A stretch of 64,000 nt of DNA from Nocardioides panzhihuensis (GCF_013408335.1 NZ_JACBZR010000001.1:4981001-5045000); one strand, 5' to 3'; positions 16,401 to 25,083 are shown, counted from the stretch's first letter. Numbers and translations are program-made. The notes: generated by a model from the letters alone, not told the origin.

Positions 16401-19400
16401 TGCTACTAGGAACACGTTCGGGGCCGAAGACGGCATAGACCTTGGTAGGCGCGGTGTCCTGGCCCCACTTGGACGTTGCGGCTGTACTCATGTCAGGCAG
16501 GCCAGCGGTACTTGTGGGCAAACCGTAGGCGATGGTCCAGATTGCCTCGGTGGTGTTCGAGGTGACGTTGGCTGGATCCAGCGGCCTGGACACGCTGGTA
16601 AGACGCCCGGTGGAGTCGTAGTCGAACTGCCAGGGTTTCTGGCCAGGTGCGGCCGCGCTCACGAGCAGAGTCCTGCCACCTACTGTGGTGTAGTCGTAGC
16701 TGGCACACAGCGCCGTCTTGGCGCCGGCACCGTCAGGGTCAGGCCCGCAGACGTCGACGAGTTGACCAGCGGCGTTGTAGGAGTAGGTGGCCAGGGTGGT
16801 GAGCCCTGTGGTGCCTGCGATGCCTCGCTCGATCTTGGTGACCCGTTTGGCATCGTCGGCACCGGTGTAGGAGATCTGCAGCCAACGACACCCGCTGGTC
16901 TGCTGAACTGGCGTACAAGTGGCGGCGACCCCAGCCTCAGTCTGGCCGATCCAGGTTGTGCCATCGACACTACCGCTGAACGAGGTGGTACCTCCTCCAT
17001 TCGCCTTCGCCAAGACCCATTCCTCTGGTTCAGTGCCCGGCGTCGTGTCGGTGGCATCGGGCCGCTTCCAGGTCCATGTCGTGCTCACCTGCTGCGGACG
17101 GGTCACCACTACGCTCGATGGGGCCTGAGCCGATGCCGGCGACAGGACGAGACGCGAACCGTCTTCACCACCAGTTGGAACGAACGTAACCGGACCTGTC
17201 GGGTTGACAACATCAGCGCTGTTATCTGCCGGGGTGTAGGTCTGGGACGCATTCCCAGCGGTGACAAGGACAAAAGTGGCGTCCTTGGCTCGGTTGTCTA
17301 CCAGATAGGCGTCGGAGTCACCTTCCGAGAGCAGCTCGGTTGACCAGCCAAGGCCGAACTCACCCGGGCTGGAGGTGGCAGCATCGTAAGAGGAGAACGT
17401 ACGCCCAACCCCTGCGAGAGTGTCCACAGCATCGGTCTCGCTGAAGGCGACCTCGCCTGTCAAGAGCGCGACGCTGGCCGGTCCGAGATCAGTGGTCGGG
17501 AAGTTGTCACCGAACGCAGAGGGAACCAGCTCGACAGGCTGCGCCGGCGTGCAGGCATCTGTCGCCCCGCTGGGATAGCTGAAGCAGACTCGAAGCTCGA
17601 TATGCGACGGTGCCTTGATCTCGACGGGGTCAGCCTCGGTTCCGGCCGCTGGGTCCGCCTGCGCGGAGGCGTCCCAGTTCAAGGTTCCTGTCGCCGAGGA
17701 TGCTGAGTCACTGGTGACAGCGCCATCCCACTCACCGCTGCCCTTGGTGACGTCGTCGGCCGTGTTCCATTCGGGTGTCGTGGTCGAGGTGGAGGTGTAG
17801 CGCCAGGAAACGGTGGCATCCTCTGCACCCGGAGGTCCTTCGGCAGACACTGGGAACAACCCGGTCGAGCGCGTGTCCTTGTTGGGCAGGACGAAACCGG
17901 CAGACCCTACGCCGAACGTGAAGTCGCCAGGGGTGTAGTTGTTCCCGGCTTTGTCGGTCGCGGTGACCTTCAGCATGTGGGAGCCGTTGGCGGGCACCCA
18001 TGACAGGGACGCATCACCCGAGCTGTTCGCGGTCAGCATCGTGGCGGCACCGCCGTCGCGGACGACGCTGAACGACTTGGTGTCGGTGGACCCGTTGAAG
18101 GTGAACGTGTTCGAGGCCGGCCGGTCGGTGCGCCACTGCCCGTTGGTGAACGACGACGCGGTGACCGTAACGTTGGGTTTGACTGTATCGACCGTGAATG
18201 TCTTCGAGGCCGAGTAGCTCTTCGACCAGTTGGTTCCGTCGAAGGCGCGTGCCCGCACGGTGTAGGTCGACCCGTTGGTCAGCTTGCCTGTTGGGATCGT
18301 GGGGCAGACGTTCGTGCCGTTCGTGACTGCACTCGCTTCGGTTGCAGTCCAGGACCACAACGCTGCCCCGGACGCCGTAGAGCCGGCGTAGACCTCTACC
18401 GAGCCCCGCAGCTTCGCACCGGGGTCGGTGTCCGAGACCGTGAAACAGATCTTCGGGGTCGCCGACGTGGCATACGGCGCGGTGCCAGGAGAGACCACCG
18501 GCGTGCTAGCTGTACCGGGGTAGGAGTTGTAGGTCACCGACAGCGTCGGGGCCAGGGACGTATCGGTGTAGTTCGCGGACCGGTACCGACGCCAGGAACT
18601 GTTGACGTCCTCATCGACGGCCATCAACCGGAGGCCGTAGTTCTTGGTGCCGCTGGCCCAGGCCTGGGCCATGGAGGTCAGATTGAAGGACACATCAGCG
18701 GCCGGGCATGACGAGCTGAATCCACGTGCGGTCGACATGTCGGTGTAGTTGGTGGTCGCGCCGTTGGGCTGGTTGCCCCAGGTCAATCCGGACAGGTCCC
18801 AGTTCGACGTGAGTCTCGAGGCCCGGATGGCAGATCCCGTGCAGGATCCGGAGTAGAAGTTGCGCAGCTTCATCGAGGCCGAGGTGACGTGGTTGCCGGC
18901 CCAGGTCTTATTGCCGCCGTCGAACTTCAGGTACGACCGCGCCGTGTGGGCGCCCAAATCGTTGGTGCCGACACGGAGCTCTTGCGAGCTCACCTGGGAG
19001 GTGGTGTAGTCCGGTGTCTGGATCCAGGTGTCAGCGGTCGGGTCGATCGTGAACGACGGATCGACGACGACAGGTCCGGATGCAGCCGCGCTCTTGAGGA
19101 CCTCGGCAGGGATGCCCAGCCTGATCACAGAGACACCGGTGGCTGTGCCGTTCTTGGACAGGTTTCGGGCGCTGGTCTTCGCCTTATGCACATGCCCTTC
19201 ATCCGCCGGTTCCCCTGGCGGGGTGGTGCGCTTCGGGGGTTTCTTGCCGCGCGTCTTCAGCGCTTTGGCTGCAGGGTCGAACTCATCGGGTCCCGTGGTG
19301 GTGGCGTCCCAGTAGAGCGGCCCCGGCGCCTGCAGCACCGACGTTTCCTTGTCCGTGAGGATCTTGATCCCGCCACTGTCGGTGGTGACCACCTCGACCG

Positions 19401-20436
19401 GGTCAACCTTCGAGTTCGTCTGCGCGGTCACATCGGTGACCGTCAACCCAAGGTCAAGATCGGTGATACTCGCCTCGGATAGCGCTGTCCCATCCTCTGC
19501 CGCTCTCGCCGAGGGTGCCGTCGACTTCTGTGCCGTGGTCTGCGCGGGGTTCAGGACCCACCAGTGCTCGAACCCGATGGCCGATGCGCGGACCACCAGG
19601 TCAGCGCTCCACGCCTCATCGGAGGCGACGTCCTTGTACACCGCTGTGTTCTCCGAGACCACAGGCGTCCCGAACTGCACCGGCGACCCGCCGCCGGTAC
19701 CGGCATCGGCACCACCGGCAGCCAGGTCACCATCCAGACCGAACCGAAGCTCATGACCCGCCTGAGTCAGCGAGGCGAACCAGTCAGTCCCACCCGCGGT
19801 GAACGACTGCTCGACCACCGCATGAGCCGGCCGCCACCCGGCCGCGGTGCCCGGAGCCTCGACGAGAGTGGGGTCAACCAGATTCCACTGAGCTGTCCCG
19901 TCGGCCCCCGGGGCCCCGTCCTGCACCTGGGTCGGCTCCGATGCCGTCTCCGAGGTCCAACTGCCATCAGGGTTCGCGAACACACGCTCGGACTCACTGC
20001 GCTGCGAGATGTCCTCCACGGCCACCCCGGAGGTCCGGGCCGTCACCGAGGCCGACACCGCATCCGGGCGTCCGGGCCGGTCATCGAGATCACCAGGCCC
20101 CAACACAGGGTCATCCGCCGCTTGGACCGAAGCTGCCGCCGGCGTTACTGGTATCCACAGACCGACGACCGCCACGGCCAACGACAGGACGCCGACAAGA
20201 GCAGCCAATGTCCCTGGACGGACACAACGAGCACGAAAAAAGATGAACGAGTCGACGAATAGGTCAGACCCGCGGTTAGACAGGTGTCGGAGGGCATGGG
20301 AAAGCACACCGGGGTGGGGGAGATTCACTGGACTCCTGAAGAATCGAACAATCAGAAACGCATCTCCGACCCCGAGCCGGCGAGCAAGCGGAAACATAAG
20401 CCGGCGGGGGTATCGCTCGGCAATTTTCGAGCCCAT
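13417..20436 (-). CDS. Secreted RHS/YD-repeat polymorphic toxin with GIY-YIG-like nuclease tip
   Basis: A protein of about 2339 residues. A long charged N-tail precedes a signal/membrane helix (about 73-98, LAALVGVLSLAVAVVGLWIP, then AAA). Next comes a DNRLRE-type beta domain (TADTWIQTP, LRVGTNDLG, RSYLKFD), fibronectin-like segments and a long run of YD repeats such as YTYDALGRLTKTED and YTYDTLGRTQTVP. The RHS core ends with GARLYNPISGSFLSVDRVLGG and YAYPADPVNSSD. After a hydrophobic stretch the last 90 residues form the variable tip: YLVYRIYN, YKYGIS, then YARMAEAGLIWKYAK and GHCPPGQ. This order of Y, YGI, R and E suggests a GIY-YIG (Tox-URI-like) nuclease. The start is uncertain: ATG 20496 or GTG 20307 are alternatives. 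The immunity gene follows at TGATG. Confidence 0.85.
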   Translation of the reverse strand: MGSKIAERYPRRLMFPLARRLGVGDAFLIVRFFRSPVNLPHPGVLSHALRHLSNRGSDLFVDSFIFFRARCVRPGTLAALVGVLSLAVAVVGLWIPVTPAAASVQAADDPVLGPGDLDDRPGRPDAVSASVTARTSGVAVEDISQRSESERVFANPDGSWTSETASEPTQVQDGAPGADGTAQWNLVDPTLVEAPGTAAGWRPAHAVVEQSFTAGGTDWFASLTQAGHELRFGLDGDLAAGGADAGTGGGSPVQFGTPVVSENTAVYKDVASDEAWSADLVVRASAIGFEHWWVLNPAQTTAQKSTAPSARAAEDGTALSEASITDLDLGLTVTDVTAQTNSKVDPVEVVTTDSGGIKILTDKETSVLQAPGPLYWDATTTGPDEFDPAAKALKTRGKKPPKRTTPPGEPADEGHVHKAKTSARNLSKNGTATGVSVIRLGIPAEVLKSAAASGPVVVDPSFTIDPTADTWIQTPDYTTSQVSSQELRVGTNDLGAHTARSYLKFDGGNKTWAGNHVTSASMKLRNFYSGSCTGSAIRASRLTSNWDLSGLTWGNQPNGATTNYTDMSTARGFSSSCPAADVSFNLTSMAQAWASGTKNYGLRLMAVDEDVNSSWRRYRSANYTDTSLAPTLSVTYNSYPGTASTPVVSPGTAPYATSATPKICFTVSDTDPGAKLRGSVEVYAGSTASGAALWSWTATEASAVTNGTNVCPTIPTGKLTNGSTYTVRARAFDGTNWSKSYSASKTFTVDTVKPNVTVTASSFTNGQWRTDRPASNTFTFNGSTDTKSFSVVRDGGAATMLTANSSGDASLSWVPANGSHMLKVTATDKAGNNYTPGDFTFGVGSAGFVLPNKDTRSTGLFPVSAEGPPGAEDATVSWRYTSTSTTTPEWNTADDVTKGSGEWDGAVTSDSASSATGTLNWDASAQADPAAGTEADPVEIKAPSHIELRVCFSYPSGATDACTPAQPVELVPSAFGDNFPTTDLGPASVALLTGEVAFSETDAVDTLAGVGRTFSSYDAATSSPGEFGLGWSTELLSEGDSDAYLVDNRAKDATFVLVTAGNASQTYTPADNSADVVNPTGPVTFVPTGGEDGSRLVLSPASAQAPSSVVVTRPQQVSTTWTWKRPDATDTTPGTEPEEWVLAKANGGGTTSFSGSVDGTTWIGQTEAGVAATCTPVQQTSGCRWLQISYTGADDAKRVTKIERGIAGTTGLTTLATYSYNAAGQLVDVCGPDPDGAGAKTALCASYDYTTVGGRTLLVSAAAPGQKPWQFDYDSTGRLTSVSRPLDPANVTSNTTEAIWTIAYGLPTSTAGLPDMSTAATSKWGQDTAPTKVYAVFGPERVPSSTPSTADLSYASLYYTDAAGQTVNTAKHGNVTNDGSGDGEWLVDTTWYDNAGNTHRTLDAAGRAQALAASTDPAVNSQVAFDASAFTVYGPVPKVAGGSEGSDEGLGDRVLDEYGPAHTATLEDGSIGQYRSHSHYVYDDQAPELGGDDKPALPEGQATFNLVVEQSDSAASADMSADYDITLTRNVYDPVVEGDGSGWKLNSPTKIKTQTGSDSTGAPTWSTQITRHDSDGRRIESRQPGGAANADGSGADAHANVFSYYAKNSTDPDCDVTGHPERAGWEAQLCKSGPAAQPDTTDAPTMPVTHYAAYDEALQPTRVTESSGATTRTTTISYDLLGRSQTTTTTTQGGGIEADSRSMTTGYDPKTGMPTTQSNTDGTITTTYDTWGRVSTYTDSLGNTSTTSYTVDGQIASFNDSAGTYTYTYDGPSGEHRRVATTVHAGILKADGTSAVPFKLSYDAADRTAQISYPGGTTAAYTRDQAGAITGLEYTNGDGSDLLEFTNTLDVDGRVVESTSPESTQAYTYDALGRLTKTEDTRADGCTSRVYGFSATSERTSLATYAPATGTDTDGDGEPDSGIGRCQTTTEKSTDTTTYDAASRIRDAGYTYDTLGRTQTVPAADTSNGSDISVSPLSATYYANDMAKSLTQTVQTAGTDTDGDGVTDTGPTQVAKTTRYGLDPTGRINTITNTTAGAETSREQFVFAASGDSPSVVRTSTNAGTKWSTMRYVSIGTAGMVASITDTTATLNLANLHGDTVATVGLEEPGLRNYGETDEFGNAVTGSSRPDSRYGYLGSSQRASTNLGGLTLMGARLYNPISGSFLSVDRVLGGNATAYAYPADPVNSSDTSGLIAGVDDAAAFLLAIFAVTAGLIMLTWYLLRNCTFGCNVKVRSFSIPFPNPFAPSAWNHRGSRYLVYRIYNVSSGRTYKYGISRHGPSRPASQLPKCGRYYGSKCKWSAKFYVYGWYYARMAEAGLIWKYAKRHGHCPPGQYLSCI

Positions 20437-21041
20437 TGTTAACCGTTTGTATCTCCCGGGATTGTCCTGAAACGAGACTCCAACAACGGCATCCAAACTT
20501 GAAGGAAGGGCGCCATCAGATCGCCGCTCTGTCCTCGATCCGTGACTTGGGGCCGAGTGCCAACCACCGCCTCGCCCTGTCGAGCATCTGACGAAACCAG
20601 GCGTGGGCGGTACGCAAGGAGTGAGAGGTCACCAGTTTCTGCCCCGACGATGGATGGGGAACTCTTCCGCGCGTCGCGAAAGGCCAGGGTTTGCGGTCGT
20701 CGATCCCGTCGCCCTGCGAGGAACTCCGTTGAGCAAGGCGGTCGCCTCACATTCCGGCCCTGACCCCCCTATCAATCGGCGCGGCACGGCCGCGGGATCG
20801 GCCGCCACAGGGTCGGCAAACGAATCCGCTCGGTCGCTCCGATCGCAGCCGCACGGCATCTCCCCGCAGCATGCCGAGGTATCGAACGCTGACGATCACT
20901 GCCGACACCTGAATCAGCAGGCGCCAGGCACCCTTTCAGCCCTCAAGACCCCGGCACGCATGCTACGCATTTCAGTAGCGAATACTCTCCTGACCTGCAG
21001 ATTTGCGATTGTCGACGGTTGTTGATGGGCGGTGATTTCGG
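20437..21041. other. 605-bp intergenic region between divergent RHS toxin and relaxase genes
   Basis: No convincing gene is seen. This region must hold the promoters of the toxin (minus strand) and the relaxase (plus strand). A small hairpin, GCTAC and GTAGC with an 8-bp loop, lies at 20962-20979, 63 bp before the relaxase start. That is a reasonable place for a transfer origin, but there is no further evidence for one. Confidence 0.4.
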
Positions 21042-23726
21042 ATGCATGGTGGCGTGGTGGCCTACTGCGGGGCCGCGGCGGATGCCCGCAAGTATCTGGA
21101 GCGGGATCGGTCCTCAGCGGATGACTACTACCTGGCCGAGGGCACCGGTCTCGCCCTCCGGTACGTCGCCACTCCGGAGACGGTGCACCTGGCCGGGGTG
21201 ATGGATGGCGACATCTATGAGCGCTGGGTGGCCGGGTTGCAGATCGATGGCCCGAAGGCTGGGCGTCCGAAGGGGCGGCTGCGGAACGACAAGGCGGCGA
21301 ACCGGTTCATGGAGTTCACCGTCAACGGCCCCAAGACCTGGTCGCTGGCCGCGGCACAGGAGCCGAAGATCGCCGAAGCCTACGACGCAGCGCAGGAGCG
21401 AGCGGCCCAGGAGATCATCGGCTGGCTGGCACGGCACTCCACCACCAGAGTTGGTCCTCGTGGGCGTCAGGTACAGGTGCCGGTGGCCGAGATCGAGGCA
21501 GCGGTCATCCGGCACTACACCTCACGCGCCGGCGATCCACACCGCCACCTGCACGTCCAGATCAACACCCGGGTCCTCGCCAAAGTGATGGGCAGCACCG
21601 GATGGCGCGGCTTGCACACGATCGGGATGCGCGACGCGATCGCGGCGATCAACGGGATCGGTCACGCCTCGATGATGTGCGACCCCGAGTTCCGCGCCAC
21701 GCTCGCAGCCCACGGGTTCCATGTCGATCTCGACACCGGCGAGCTCACCGAGCTGACACCGTACGTCTCGGCGTTCTCGGCCCGGTCGCGACAGATCGAG
21801 CAGAACATGGACCGCTACGAGGCAAGCTGGCGTCGCGACCACCCCGGGCAGGAACCCGGACCGCGGCTCCTGCAGGCCTGGGACCGGCGCGCCTGGGCCG
21901 ACGAGCGACCCGACAAGATCGTCCCCACCTCCGGCGCGGACCTGGAGTGTGCCTGGCGGGATCACCTCGCCGACCTCGGCTACCGTCCACCGACACGGCC
22001 CGCGACCCTCGAGGTGACCCGGATCGGGCGCCTGCGCCGAATCGAGTTGACCGCGGAGGTACTGACCCGGCTGGGGGCGCGCCGCTCGGCCTGGAACATC
22101 GCCGACGTGCGAGGCGAGGTCGAACAGCTGATCGCCGCCGCCGGCGTGATCACCCAGGCTGCCGTCCGTCACGAGCTGACCGAGGACCTCGCCGCCCGCG
22201 TCCTGGCAGCTTCCCAGTCGCTGCTGGACCGTGACGACGTCCCCGAGCACGTACGCTCCTTGACCTCACCCCACGTGCTGGCAGTCGAGCATCACCTGAC
22301 CAGCCGCCTCGCGAAACGCGCCGAATCCGGGTCGCCACCCGCCACTCGGACCGTTTCGGCGATCCAGCGTGACTCGAGCCGACGAGAGCGGCTCACCCGG
22401 GAGCAGGTCCTGGCCGCCGCGCATCTGGCCAGCACCGAGGCGCTGGTGGTCGTCGAAGGCGCAGCCGGCACCGGCAAGACCGCGACCCTCGCCGCAACCC
22501 AGGCCGCGCTGGCCGACGCCGGCCGCCGGATGCTGGTCGTCGCCCCCACGCTCAAGGCGGCCAAGGTCGCCGCCGGACAAGTCGGCGCCACGTCGTACTC
22601 AGCCGCGTGGCTGCTCCACCAGCACGGCTTCCGTTGGGACGACCACGGCCACTGGGCACACGACGCCGCGATTCCAGGACCGGACGCGCGACTGCGGCGC
22701 GGTGATCTGCTCGTCGTCGACGAAGCCGGGATGCTCGATCAGGACACCGCGGTCGCACTGATCCACGTCGCCGACGAGACCGGCGCACGCCTGGCACTGA
22801 TCGGCGACCGCCACCAGCTCCCTGCCGTCGGCCGCGGCGGCGTGCTCGACCTCGCCAGCCGCTACGCCACCAACCGGTGCATCGACCTGGACGGCGTACG
22901 CCGTTTCACCGACCCCGGCTACGCCCACCTGAGCCTCCAGATGCGCGCCGGCGACCGGCCCGGTGAGACCTTCGACCAGCTACTGGCCAGGGGCGAGATC
23001 GTTATCCACCCCAGCGACGTCGAACGCCTCACCGAGCTGGCGGCACTCGCAATCGGCATGGATCCCTCGGGCCAGAACGGCGAGTGCGTGGTGATCGCCG
23101 ATACTCGCGAGGCCGCAGCACGGATCAACACCCTCGTGCATCACACCCGCAGGCTCGCCGGCCAGGTCACCGAGGAGATCACCACCAACGCCGGAGAACG
23201 CATCGGGATCGGCGACAAGATCGCGACCCGCCGCAACAACCCCGACGCCGACGTCGCCAACCGTGACACCTGGACCGTCACCGGCCGCGACAAGCACGGA
23301 CTCGTCGTCCACGGCGACGCCGGACGTCGACACCTACCGATGGCCTACGTCCACCACGACGTCGAACTGGCCTACGCAACCACGACCTACGGCATCCAGG
23401 GCGCCACTGCGCACGACGCGCACGTTCTGGTCGGGGGCCACACCAGCGCCGCCTCCGCCTATGTCGGCATGACCCGCGGGCGCGACCACAACACCGCACA
23501 CCTCGTCGCTGACTCCGTCGAGGACGCCCGGCAGCAATGGATCGACATCTTCGGGCATGACCGAGCCGACCTGGGCCCCGCGCGCGCCGCCCGGCGTGCC
23601 CTCGAGGACATCGACCGCTACGGCCCCCGGCCAGCCGCACGTCGGCCCCTGCGCCCAGGCGCTCAGGCCGATCCGCTCGCCACGTTTCGACCGGCGCCCG
23701 CCACGACGCCGGGGATCGGGCTATGA
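21042..23726 (+). CDS. MobF-family conjugative relaxase with RecD-like helicase domain
   Basis: An 894-residue protein. The N-terminal 300 residues are a TrwC-type relaxase domain: FMEFTVNGPKTWSLAAA, then HYTSRAGDPHRHLHVQIN carrying the three metal-binding His near residues 165-175. Candidate nicking tyrosines lie in the ERDRSSADDYYLAEG segment near residue 25. A helicase follows with Walker A GAAGTGKT at about 472, Walker B VVDEAGM at about 557, and C-terminal RecD-like motifs (AYATTTYGIQGATAHD, YVGMTRGR). It would nick the transfer origin, stay on the 5' end and unwind the strand. At 894 residues it is shorter than many actinobacterial relatives, mainly at the C-terminus. It is the island's only transfer gene. 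The start MHGGVVAY matches the family. Confidence 0.92.
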   Translation: MHGGVVAYCGAAADARKYLERDRSSADDYYLAEGTGLALRYVATPETVHLAGVMDGDIYERWVAGLQIDGPKAGRPKGRLRNDKAANRFMEFTVNGPKTWSLAAAQEPKIAEAYDAAQERAAQEIIGWLARHSTTRVGPRGRQVQVPVAEIEAAVIRHYTSRAGDPHRHLHVQINTRVLAKVMGSTGWRGLHTIGMRDAIAAINGIGHASMMCDPEFRATLAAHGFHVDLDTGELTELTPYVSAFSARSRQIEQNMDRYEASWRRDHPGQEPGPRLLQAWDRRAWADERPDKIVPTSGADLECAWRDHLADLGYRPPTRPATLEVTRIGRLRRIELTAEVLTRLGARRSAWNIADVRGEVEQLIAAAGVITQAAVRHELTEDLAARVLAASQSLLDRDDVPEHVRSLTSPHVLAVEHHLTSRLAKRAESGSPPATRTVSAIQRDSSRRERLTREQVLAAAHLASTEALVVVEGAAGTGKTATLAATQAALADAGRRMLVVAPTLKAAKVAAGQVGATSYSAAWLLHQHGFRWDDHGHWAHDAAIPGPDARLRRGDLLVVDEAGMLDQDTAVALIHVADETGARLALIGDRHQLPAVGRGGVLDLASRYATNRCIDLDGVRRFTDPGYAHLSLQMRAGDRPGETFDQLLARGEIVIHPSDVERLTELAALAIGMDPSGQNGECVVIADTREAAARINTLVHHTRRLAGQVTEEITTNAGERIGIGDKIATRRNNPDADVANRDTWTVTGRDKHGLVVHGDAGRRHLPMAYVHHDVELAYATTTYGIQGATAHDAHVLVGGHTSAASAYVGMTRGRDHNTAHLVADSVEDARQQWIDIFGHDRADLGPARAARRALEDIDRYGPRPAARRPLRPGAQADPLATFRPAPATTPGIGL

Positions 23727-23745
23727 CCTACCGAGGCGTGGCGCG

Positions 23746-24063
23746 TCAGCGGCGTACTCGATCTCGCCAGTAGCCCGGTCGACGCTTGGCATGAGCCACC
23801 GCCACGATCGTCAGCACGTCCTGGTTGACGACGTAGACGACCCGGTACGGAAACCCGGCGACGCCCTTCGCGTGCACCGACGGCTCACGATCCCAGCCCT
23901 GCCACCTCGCCCACGCCTCCGGGTCCTCGACTGCGGCGTCGATCGCTGCGCGGACGGCCTGTGCGAAGCGACCACCCAGACCGTCCTCCCGATCGTCGTA
24001 CCAGTCGACGTCAGCAGCGAACTCAGCCCGAGCTTCCGGATGGAAGTCGAACGCAGACCTCAT
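23746..24063 (-). CDS. ParE/RelE-family toxin
   Basis: A 105-residue toxin of the ParE/RelE fold. The pattern FHPEARAEFAADVDWYDDR, then LGGRFAQAVRAAIDAAVEDP, then a strand pair ending VAGFPYRVVYVVNQDVLTIVAVAHAKRRPGYW is typical. The paired R-x-V-Y strand and the terminal AHAKRRPGYW are the usual conserved ends. Family members block gyrase or cleave mRNA. Its ATG overlaps the antitoxin stop (ATGA), the standard type II arrangement, and it probably stabilises the island. Confidence 0.9.
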   Translation of the reverse strand: MRSAFDFHPEARAEFAADVDWYDDREDGLGGRFAQAVRAAIDAAVEDPEAWARWQGWDREPSVHAKGVAGFPYRVVYVVNQDVLTIVAVAHAKRRPGYWRDRVRR

Positions 24064-24302
24064 GCGCTACGAGCAGCCCGCCGAGCGGCGATCTCCGCGA
24101 AGACCTGCTCGCCCGAGACCGTCTCGACCCGACCGCTCACCACGTCGTCCACACGCGAGGCGATCTCCTCCGACCACGCCTCCTCGACCGCGTCGTCATC
24201 GACGACCTCGACCGACTCCAGCAACCGAAGAGCCACGTCCTTGCGCACCGACGGAGGCAGGTTCAGGCCCGCCTCGAAGAACTCAGATGCGCTCAGCGTC
24301 AT
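24060..24302 (-). CDS. Antitoxin of the ParE/RelE toxin (addiction-module component family)
   Basis: An 80-residue acidic, largely helical protein starting MTLSASEFFEAGLNLPPSVRK. The sequence PPSVRKDVALRLLESVEV is the hallmark of the addiction-module component family, in which a helix ending LL-x-S-L/V precedes an acidic linker. The acidic middle and the basic-hydrophobic C-terminus would wrap the toxin. The start at 24302 is chosen by family length; a longer frame upstream has no support. It is coupled to the toxin and probably autorepresses the operon. Confidence 0.82.
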   Translation of the reverse strand: MTLSASEFFEAGLNLPPSVRKDVALRLLESVEVVDDDAVEEAWSEEIASRVDDVVSGRVETVSGEQVFAEIAARRAARSA

Positions 24303-24581
24303 GTGATCAGTGTACGCAGGCACGACACTCCTGCCACGGTGTTCGCGAACCCGCAAGGCAACCACCACACCCGAGAAGCAGTCGACCCAACGGCTGTCGA
24401 CGACTGGTGACGGTCAATGACGAGGTGGACCCAGAACACACCTGGTCCTTGAAATTCGCGCCGATCGAGCGGATAGTCGAAGGCATGTTCGACCTGATCG
24501 GTGCCGACGTCCCGTGGCGCGATCGCGCCGCGAGCCGGGCTCCGAACGCGCTCGGTGGCGGCCAGCAGCATGGGGCGGAGA

Positions 24582-24673
24582 CGGTGGGGATGATTCATCA
24601 CCACCGTGAGATCGATGGCTTTGGTCCGGCACATTGCTCGGGAATCTACGGTGCCGATGAATCATCAGCACCG
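24582..24673. repeat. Pair of related 25-bp palindromes
   Basis: At 24582-24606 the left arm CGGTGGGGATGA pairs with TCATCACCACCG at 11 of 12 positions around one central base. At 24649-24673 CGGTGCCGATGA pairs with TCATCAGCACCG, again at 11 of 12. Both share the frame CGGTG, GATGA, TCATC, CACCG, and their centres are 67 bp apart. They look like two copies of one element whose arm sequence has drifted. Confidence 0.75.
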
Positions 24674-24703
24674 TACGACCTGCGGAAACTCGCGAGAGAC
24701 ACG

Positions 24704-24850
24704 GGTTCCGAGGGCTCCTCGGAACCAGCGGCCGGTCGCAGCCCATCCGGGGAGAGCGCGGGGAGAGCACGGTTCCGGTGACTCACCGGCACCGCGAGCA
24801 CGGCACGGTCCGTTTCGAGGATTGACCGGTTCCGGCGCTGCGCCGGAACC
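24704..24850. repeat. Three 23-bp palindromes sharing GGTTCCG arms
   Basis: The copies are 24704-24726 (arm GGTTCCGAGG, loop GCT), 24771-24793 (arm GGTTCCGGTGA, 1-base loop, one mismatch) and 24828-24850 (arm GGTTCCGGCG, loop CTG). The outer seven bases are common while the inner arm bases differ in each copy. The paired base changes with them, so pairing rather than sequence is kept. Starts are 67 and 57 bp apart. Confidence 0.8.
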
Positions 24851-24858
24851 GTGCGATC

Positions 24859-25083
24859 TCAGAAGGGTCTGCGGCTGGCGAGCCGCTGCTGTCGCATGAA
24901 TCGGCGTACGTCGCCCACGGTGGTGACCAGGCGGCGGCCCAGCTTGAAGAAGTCGGGCCCGGTCCGGTTCTGGCGCCACCAGCGCAGCGTGTTCGGTGAG
25001 ACCTTGAGGATCTCGGCGACCTCGGCGAAAGTCAGCACCTCCTCTTCGTCGCGGCGGGAGAACGGGATCTGCTCAGTGCTCAT
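24859..25083 (-). CDS. Helix-turn-helix DNA-binding protein (AlpA/excisionase-like)
   Basis: A 74-residue protein starting MSTEQIPFSRRDEEE. The core VLTFAEVAEILKVSPNTLRWWRQNRTGPDFFKLGRRLVTTVGDVRRFM is a MerR/excisionase-type winged helix-turn-helix, with the recognition helix followed by a G-x-x-F-x-L-G-R-R wing. It is the second such protein in the island and lies downstream of the integrase on the same strand. It could act as recombination directionality factor or as regulator of the transfer and toxin genes. The start at 25083 is chosen by family length. Confidence 0.8.
   Translation of the reverse strand: MSTEQIPFSRRDEEEVLTFAEVAEILKVSPNTLRWWRQNRTGPDFFKLGRRLVTTVGDVRRFMRQQRLASRRPF

Larger units (their letters stand above)
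24303..24858. other. Hairpin-rich non-coding region of the island
   Basis: No gene is supported here. The 556 bp hold at least five separate palindromes of 23-25 bp between 24582 and 24850, entered separately. There are also shorter dyads: GTCGAA/TTCGAC at 24476-24493 and GGCGCGATCGCGCC at 24516-24529. The region lies between the antitoxin promoter and the 3' end of the HTH gene. Confidence 0.7.

Noticed and set aside
20439..20750. Minus-strand frame of 103 codons upstream of the RHS gene
   Set aside because: No ribosome site, no domain and irregular composition; it overlaps the region expected to hold promoters.
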